DNA of 7,086 nt from Bdellovibrionales bacterium (GTDB lineage Bacteria > Bdellovibrionota > Bdellovibrionia > Bdellovibrionales > JAMPXM01), in the NCBI GenBank assembly GCA_005793615.1, contig SXRI01000445.1, forward strand, positions 1 through 7,086, given 5' to 3'. Of this stretch, positions 1 through 5,600 are shown piece after piece; the stretch's first letter is position 1, and every line of letters starts with the position of its first letter. Below the pieces are notes generated by a model. The model ran no database searches. It was not told where the DNA came from and saw only the letters and a program-made list of their open reading frames with translations. The position numbers and the translations under genes are program-made.

Positions 1-12
1 CCGTGGCGGCGT

Positions 13-18
13 GAGAGG
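13..18 (+). promoter_or_regulatory. Ribosome binding site of the FliG-like gene
   Basis: The purine-rich GAGAGG lies 9 bases before the ATG at 28 and is a good Shine-Dalgarno candidate. It favours the ATG at 28 over the adjacent ATG at 31. The reading frame stays open to the left edge with no stop, so an upstream start cannot be strictly excluded, but the hydrophobic signal begins right after this ATG. Confidence 0.6.
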
Positions 19-27
19 CTCGCGACA

Positions 28-1920
28 ATGATGAAACTGCCCGCGATCAACCTCTTTTGCCGAGTACTGCTGACGGTTCTTTGCGGACTTTCAACTGGGA
101 TTGTTCACGCCGCCAAAGGTGTGAACACATCGATGAATCCAGACACACTCGGAGCGAAAGCATTTCTCGAGGGCCTGCTGGTTCGTCGTTATTCACTTGA
201 ACTAGCGACTCTTGTGGATCGTGAAGCTTTCACTCTAGGGGCTCAGCTCGAGTTGACCCCGGTCGCACCTTTAGCAGCACCTCTGAGAGAGGTGAAACCA
301 CCGGATTTTGATCCCTATACAGATTTAATGCTGGGAACCATCGACGCTGAACAATTACTGAAGTCGGTAGTTGCACCGGTTGATGAACGCACGGTCGCGC
401 AGAAATTCATGGAGAACTTTCGCATTCGCAGCGTCGTGATGTCGGTGGGTCTTAACGAGGACCTGAATCCGGTTGTGAAAGGTGAAGTTGAACAGTGGTT
501 GAAAAAGCGCCTCGCTGGTGAATTCGGTAACGCAGCGAAATCAGCAGTCACCATTATCAAGAGGGCTCCTGAGAAAAAAGTCATTGAAAAGGTTCCCAAG
601 GATTGGATGGAGTGGGCTATTCAGCATCAGAATCTTGCCGGGCAAATCTTGCTCGCCATGACGATTCTCGCTGGAGTTTTCCTGTGGCAATTGCTCGCCA
701 AGATCTTTGGTACCTCTGGTGCTGCCGCGGGCGACCTCGATATGGGAGCCGGCGAAACTTCCGAAGATGCGAGCGACTTTGCCTCCTTAGCTGAAGCCGC
801 GAAGGAAATACAAGCAGAGCAAGAACAAGATGATCAGCTGGCGCGTGATCAAGACGAAAAAGATCGTTTTCGAACTGGTCGTGATATTGAATCGCTTGGT
901 GAACGCTTGCGAGAACTTCTTCCGAAAATGGCGGGCAGTCTCGAAGAAGTCATTCGTCAATGGTGTAATATGGGCGATCCTGGTCGTTTGCGTTTGGTTT
1001 GCTTCGCTGAGATCGCATTTCGCGACTCCGGCAAACTTCCTATTCCTGTAGATGCATTGCCTGAGGTGCAAAAGGTATTCGCGCGCATGCCGGAGCTCGA
1101 CATTGTTGAAAAGCGCGATGCCCTTGAGAAAGCCTACTGGGATTTGCTGTCCACGCTGAACCTGGGTTCGGATTCACTCAGGCAGCCGTTTTCGTACGTT
1201 GAGAATGTGGGACTTACCACGATTCGTAAAGTGCTGATAGACCAAAATCCGCGCCTAAGAACTTTGGTGTCGCTCTATATGACCAAAGACATGCGTGACC
1301 GCTTCATCAAATCGTTGAGTCCTGAGGGAAAGAAGGAGTTACTCGTTCAAGCCGGACAATTGACCGAGATCCAGTCTGAGGAGCTCGAGACAATGGATCG
1401 CAATCTCATGGGGCGGATTAAACCGACAGTCGGCCACGAAATTGTTTCGCTCGGCATGGCTCTGAATAAAATCGTCGAGAGTCTCAGTATCATCGAAGAA
1501 ATCACGCTCCTGGCCGATATTCAAACTCCGGGAATTGAGGAGTTCAAGCGCGGTCGACCGTCGCTCGCATTTCTTGGCGAGTGGCCTGATGATCAGCTTA
1601 AAATGTTAATGATGGGGTTAACACCCGATGAATTGGTTTCGTACCTACGTGTTCGCATGGATTTGAAAGACCGTATGCTCGGCCTTGCGTCGATGATGGT
1701 CGCTGAGATTGCTAAAGAAGAACTGCAAACACCGGATAAACAGCCGGCAGCGGAGACAGAAAAAGCCATCGAGTTCTTCTCGCAACGATTGAAGGCGATG
1801 GTGGAGCAGGGTGATCTCAATCTAGTAGATGTTTTCGGCCCGTTGCCGGGTGATGCCGGAGTGCATGTTCTTGAGACGAATGACAACGACGGGGCAAATG
1901 GTGGCAAACAGGTTGCGTAA
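28..1920 (+). CDS. Membrane-anchored FliG-like protein with a FliF-like transmembrane region
   Basis: This 630-residue protein begins with a hydrophobic segment (about 8-28, ending V-H-A-A) that is a signal peptide or an uncleaved anchor. A periplasmic part follows to about 200. Residues 131-181 have a strand-helix-strand pattern like the last ring-building motif of FliF. A transmembrane helix lies at about 203-226, with Trp just before it (W193, W196) and near its end (W220), as at FliF's C-terminus. An acidic, Gln/Ala-rich linker spans about 230-285. Residues 396-460 align almost without gaps, from memory, with the FliG middle domain, QNPR (406-409) standing where FliG has EHPQ. Residues 511-604 align with FliG's C-terminal torque domain, where acidic E564-E565 match the conserved acidic pair. 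FliG normally lacks any membrane segment and is about 330-350 residues, so this is not the ordinary flagellar rotor gene. Residues 285-390 may be a diverged FliG N-domain. The role is inferred: a rotor- or scaffold-like inner-membrane component with a cytoplasmic FliG face. It is followed by an overlapping outer-membrane protein gene. Confidence 0.8.
   Translation: MMKLPAINLFCRVLLTVLCGLSTGIVHAAKGVNTSMNPDTLGAKAFLEGLLVRRYSLELATLVDREAFTLGAQLELTPVAPLAAPLREVKPPDFDPYTDLMLGTIDAEQLLKSVVAPVDERTVAQKFMENFRIRSVVMSVGLNEDLNPVVKGEVEQWLKKRLAGEFGNAAKSAVTIIKRAPEKKVIEKVPKDWMEWAIQHQNLAGQILLAMTILAGVFLWQLLAKIFGTSGAAAGDLDMGAGETSEDASDFASLAEAAKEIQAEQEQDDQLARDQDEKDRFRTGRDIESLGERLRELLPKMAGSLEEVIRQWCNMGDPGRLRLVCFAEIAFRDSGKLPIPVDALPEVQKVFARMPELDIVEKRDALEKAYWDLLSTLNLGSDSLRQPFSYVENVGLTTIRKVLIDQNPRLRTLVSLYMTKDMRDRFIKSLSPEGKKELLVQAGQLTEIQSEELETMDRNLMGRIKPTVGHEIVSLGMALNKIVESLSIIEEITLLADIQTPGIEEFKRGRPSLAFLGEWPDDQLKMLMMGLTPDELVSYLRVRMDLKDRMLGLASMMVAEIAKEELQTPDKQPAAETEKAIEFFSQRLKAMVEQGDLNLVDVFGPLPGDAGVHVLETNDNDGANGGKQVA
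418..705 (+). other. FliF-like ring-building motif and transmembrane helix (domain)
   Basis: Residues 131-226 of the FliG-like protein run strand (R-I-R-S-V-V-M-S-V), loop with N-E-D-L-N-P, amphipathic helix (V-E-Q-W-L-K-K-R-L), strand (A-V-T-I-I-K), short Lys/Glu-rich spacer, Trp-containing segment and a hydrophobic helix. FliF family proteins have the same order just before their C-terminal membrane exit: a 'L-T-P-E' helix, a 'V-T-V' strand, a Trp-containing turn and a transmembrane helix. The match is by eye and the periplasmic part is much shorter than in FliF, so at most one ring-building motif is present. Confidence 0.5.
1213..1407 (+). other. FliG middle-domain-like region
   Basis: Residues 396-460 form a run of short helices. 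They contain D-Q-N-P-R (405-409), then L-V-S-L-Y-M, R-D-R-F-I-K-S-L-S, K-K-E-L-L-V-Q and an S-E-E-L helix. The spacing matches the FliG middle domain from its EHPQ motif through 'L-x-R-I-A' to the following 'L-x-E-x-x-x-x-L' helix. The proline is retained, but the EHPQ residues that contact FliM in flagella are changed, which suggests this copy does not use a standard FliM partner. Confidence 0.6.
1558..1839 (+). other. FliG C-terminal (torque) domain-like region
   Basis: Residues 511-604 follow the FliG C-domain order: L-x-x-W-P-D-D at the start, D-E-L-V-S-Y-L-R (534-541) in place of the 'L-A-L-K-G' helix, D-R-M-L (548-551) in place of 'R-E-K-F', A-x-I-A-K-E-E-L (559-566) in place of 'A-A-D-I-L-R-D-D-L', and a final helix ending in a Gly-Asp-hydrophobic strand. 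Against remembered E. coli FliG, K264 maps to R541 and D288/D289 to E564/E565, so charge is kept. R281 maps to M557, so that charge is lost. Confidence 0.65.
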
Positions 1921-2587
1921 TACCCGGAATACCATAGGCACTGGCTTAGCGGGCACTTGCTTTGTAGTCCTGCTACTCTCGTTCGTTGGCGAAGCACGGG
2001 CATTCACAGCCAGTGACTATCGGTGGGGAGTCTCTGCAGGCTATGGTGGAACCGGTATTTCGAGCACTCAACCATTGAGTAACGGAGCGATCGGAACGGT
2101 GCAACGTTCTGATGGTCCTGTGGTTGCCTCGGTTTTTGTCGAGACTCTTTTGAGTGATTACTTTGGACTCGCATTTGAGCATTCGCGTGGCGTGAATTTC
2201 GTGCCTTTTTCGGCAGGAGTTTCGTTCACCGGTTTTGTGTCACGCTGGTATTTCTTGGAACCAGCCCCGGCGATGTCCGCCGCACCTTCCGGTAGCACGA
2301 TCTTAATCAAGAGATTCGTGCCCTTTTATGGGATCGCTGTTGGCCTGGCACAAGCAGATATTCAGCGCGACGTGAACGATGGTGCCCCCACGGTCAGTGG
2401 CTCCGGCATGTTTTTCGGTATGCGTCTTGGCGCCGATTACCCAACGAAACTCGGGCAGGGGATTCGACCTGAACTTGTCGTCTCGACAACACAGTACTCC
2501 TCAATGTTCGCGACGGCAAAAACGGCCTATCCAGCGCCTCTCATTCAAGAGTTCTCACTGCAGTGCGCGTGGTATTTCAATTTTTAA
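1880..2587 (+). CDS. Probable outer-membrane beta-barrel protein
   Basis: This is a 235-residue exported protein. Its N-terminus is basic (R-L-R-N-T-R), followed by a hydrophobic core and a cleavage site at A-R-A before F42. The mature chain of about 194 residues alternates polar and hydrophobic residues, begins with Y-R-W-G-V-S-A-G-Y-G-G, and ends A-W-Y-F-N-F. A terminal Phe after alternating aromatics is the classic assembly signal for outer-membrane barrels. The size suits an eight-stranded barrel of the OmpA/OmpW/opacity type. A Pro/Ala/Ser-rich stretch in the middle is probably a loop. The ATG at 1880 has a weak GAG 4 bases upstream. The ATG at 1898 gives a more usual 35-residue signal and has GGGG nearby, and is a real alternative. 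An in-frame ATG at 1829 would put extra residues before the signal and looks too long. The start lies inside the preceding FliG-like gene (41 bases of overlap), implying translational coupling and a shared role in the envelope. The exact family is not recognised. Confidence 0.78.
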   Translation: MTTTGQMVANRLRNTRNTIGTGLAGTCFVVLLLSFVGEARAFTASDYRWGVSAGYGGTGISSTQPLSNGAIGTVQRSDGPVVASVFVETLLSDYFGLAFEHSRGVNFVPFSAGVSFTGFVSRWYFLEPAPAMSAAPSGSTILIKRFVPFYGIAVGLAQADIQRDVNDGAPTVSGSGMFFGMRLGADYPTKLGQGIRPELVVSTTQYSSMFATAKTAYPAPLIQEFSLQCAWYFNF

Positions 2588-2646
2588 GTGACTCCAAATA
2601 GTGATTGGCACCAGTCCTGCGAAGTCATTCAAAATTTGTTGGAAAT
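2588..2646. other. Short convergent intergenic gap
   Basis: These 59 bases separate two converging genes. A weak imperfect pairing exists between AGTGACT (2587-2593) and AGTCATT (2623-2629), with a 29-base interior that holds a smaller CCAA/TTGG pairing. There is no T-tract after it on either strand, so no convincing intrinsic terminator is present. Confidence 0.4.
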
Positions 2647-5600
2647 CTATTTCTGAGCGTCAACCAGGATACTGGCATCGAAGAGCTTGAATGTCGTCAT
2701 AGCTCCCGGGGTTACAAGCGGTAAAAAGCGGTCGCCGTTTGTGAGTGTGAGAGTCGAGGGCGAGCGAGTCAGGGTCTTGAGCGGTGAACTGAAGGTCAAA
2801 CTCGAGCCGGCGATCGGCGTGAGGCTCAAAATATCTTGATCGTCGGTACCAGCGGAGACGAGATCAACAGTGATGGAGTTTGGCGCCGCGACCGAGGCGA
2901 CCGCCTGAAAGGCAAATATGGGATTCGAGAACGAAGCAGTGTCGATTCGCGTACGTTCGTTGTCTTGAGCGATCGTTGAAGTGCCTGATAGGCCAAAACC
3001 GATGCGGAACGGAATCCGTAATTTCGTGATTTGTTTGAGTGTGAGCCACAATCCGGCTTTGTACAGCTTCACACTACCGCTTGCGCAGTTGAACTCGCAG
3101 CGAATACTGATGGCGAAATTTAGACCTTCAGTCGTTGAATCGAATGAGGTTGTACCTTCGGCAAACGGCGCGCGAATCATGGCGATCGCGGAATTACTCA
3201 TATAGCCCTGCGTTCCCAAGACGACTTCTCCAGTGGACTCCTTGATGAGTGCCACAGAACCAATGACACCGTTATCAGTCGCGACGAGTGTTTCCAGCTC
3301 CCAAGGACTGGTATCGGCGAGCTTGGAGTATTTCGCAGTTTCACGTTTATAGAGCGAACTTGAGTTGGGTGCTGTGAAGACAGTTGCCGTCGTGGTTTCA
3401 ATCGCGGCGGCGACGTCACCCGAGGATGTGCCGCTCAGTGAGGCCAGAAGGGGAAGATACAGGCGTGTGCGTGATGCACCACTTTGGGTGATTAGTATGC
3501 GCGCCGAGTGCACTTGCAGTTGGGCATTGGCAGTGGTGCCTGGCAATTGCAAACGATAGTCACTGGCTCCTGCGTTGGGCGTGAATAAAACACGCGTTCG
3601 GAAAGGTAAATTGGTTCCCGCAGCCACGGCAAGGGTCGCGATCGTGGCGTTGGAGGTGTCGAGTAGCGAGACCACGGCGGGACTCGAGTCGGTATTGGTC
3701 ACGTTAAGTTCGAGTGCAAAGGTAACCGTGCCATCATAGTAGGCGGTGTCGAGGGTCGTACGCGTACGCTCGAATGTAATAGGGGTGGTTTGCGAACTTA
3801 GGCCCTGATCGGTGAGCTCGATCGGCACCTGAATATTCATAATGACCTGCGCGGTCGCATTGGCCTCGTTCGAGTCAGGTAGCGTTTCGCCTGAGGCGGT
3901 GATGGCATTGACCACATAGTAATATTGAATGCCATGTTCGACTGTTGAATCGATATGAGAGGTTGATGCAAGGCCAGTAGCGATCACTCCGTAAGGCCCA
4001 CCGACATTCACCCCGCGGCGAAGAGTGTAAGAGGCCGCACCACCAACAGCGGTCCATGAAAGGTCGATCGTGTTGGTGCCGAGCGAGGCCGCCAGCCCCG
4101 CAGCGCCCGAGTTCGTTGAGACCGAGGCGACGTTGGATAAAGCCGATTCCACGCCTGAGGTATTGACAGCGGTCACGGTGTAAAAATATGTAGCAGCCGC
4201 CGCCACTGTCGAATCGGTTGCAATCGTTGGCATGTAAAAGACATTAGTGGTGATCGTATTCAAGAGAGCAAACGACCCGGGAAGACCGGTTGCGCTGCGA
4301 TAGATACGATAAGCCGAGGCATTGGGAATCAAGCTCCACACAAGATTGACGGACGTCGGAGCGGTTGCATAAGCGATCAGCTGCGTGGGTGTAAGGGGCG
4401 CATTGCCGAGAGTGACGGCCGGATTGCTATTTGAGGATACCGCCATCGGAATCTGCCGGCCAACGTCAGTGTAGGGTTGGTAGCGATAGAAATAGCCTAC
4501 GCCAGGGACCGCAGTGTTGTCTGTGTATGGACTAGACTCAGGCCCAACCGTAAGATGTTCGAAATTGACTCCATCAACTGATCGGAGAAGGTCGTAGGCC
4601 GTCGCGCCTGCTATTGGCGCCCAGGAAATCTCAAGGACAGTGTTGTTGACGACAGCAACGGTTGGCGCCGCCGGAGTTGCTGCCGTGGTCACTGCGATTT
4701 CGGGAGATTGTGCCGACTCGAGTAGACCGTTTACTGCGGCAACTGTGAAATAGTAAGTGGTGTCGGAGCTCAGAGAACTAATCACCACGTTGTTATTTGA
4801 GGCGATCGGGATGACCAGAGCGGGTGTGAAGCCGCTTCCGCTTGTCGTAGAGATATAAACCATGTAGCCGGTGGCGCCAGTAATGAACGACCAGGAAAGT
4901 GAGATATCGGTACCGGTTGAGTTACCCACGACAGTAAGGCCGTTGGGAATCAAGGGCGTAATTCCTGGAGTCACGCCGCTGCTCATCGGAGAGGTTGTCT
5001 GTGCGCCAGTGGCAAAAACCGCCGTGACCGTGTAGAAGTAGAGTGTACCGTTGACAACAGTGGCGTCGCTCAGAGGGCAACCGGTGGCGCCAGTGACGAT
5101 GGGTGCGAAGTTGACGCCGTCAGTGCTGCGTTTAATCGTGTACGAAATCGCGCCGGTCACTGGTTGCCAGCAGACTTCGGCGCTATTGCTGCCAATCTTC
5201 AGTGAAGGCGCAAAAGGATAGTCATAGGTGGTTCCGCTAACAGCGGTCGATTTGGCCGATTCCGTACCTGAAACAATAGATGCGACCTTGAAGTAGTAAG
5301 TTACGCCTGAAAGCATACCTGATGCCGCTAGTGCTGTATTGGTTGAGGTGGTCGAAACCAAGATATAGGTTCCGCCGATTGAGCCGCTTTTATAGACCTT
5401 GTACTGTGTGGCGTTTGGTACCATAGCCCAAGTGAGTGAAAGCGAGCTGCTTGTGGAGTTGGTAACCGTTAACCCAGTAGGCACCGTGGAACCGGTTCGC
5501 ATGGCACTGGTGCCAACCGAGGGTTCACCGAAAGTCGCGTCGGCGAACCCGGCATCGACGTAATAAAAATATCCGGTTGCGGCGAGAGCCGTGGAGTCGA

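Noticed and set aside
787..1071. Open frames on both strands inside the FliG-like gene (also 830-1051 +, 315-599 -, 603-794 +, 1339-1524 -)
   Set aside because: They lie wholly within the real coding frame, have compositions unlike proteins, and lack ribosome binding sites or recognisable motifs.
1954..1968. Lipoprotein signal in the barrel protein (L-A-G-T-C)
   Set aside because: The residue before Cys is Thr, not Gly, Ala or Ser. The Cys sits within the hydrophobic core, and a clear A-R-A cleavage site follows later.
1593..2007. Minus-strand open frames across the junction of the two plus-strand genes
   Set aside because: They are antisense to well-supported genes, with Arg/Ser/Pro-rich shadow translations and no domain signature.
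2379..2591. Plus-strand 70-residue open frame in the barrel gene
   Set aside because: It is a frame-shifted shadow of the barrel protein, which has a signal peptide and C-terminal Phe in the other frame.
2586..2640. Hairpin as a bidirectional terminator between the convergent genes
   Set aside because: The stem is short and imperfect with a long interior, and no T-run follows on either strand.
3365..3559. Plus-strand and other minus-strand open frames within the FN3 gene
   Set aside because: The FN3 frame is continuous and domain-rich over the whole stretch, and the alternatives show no start signals or domain patterns.
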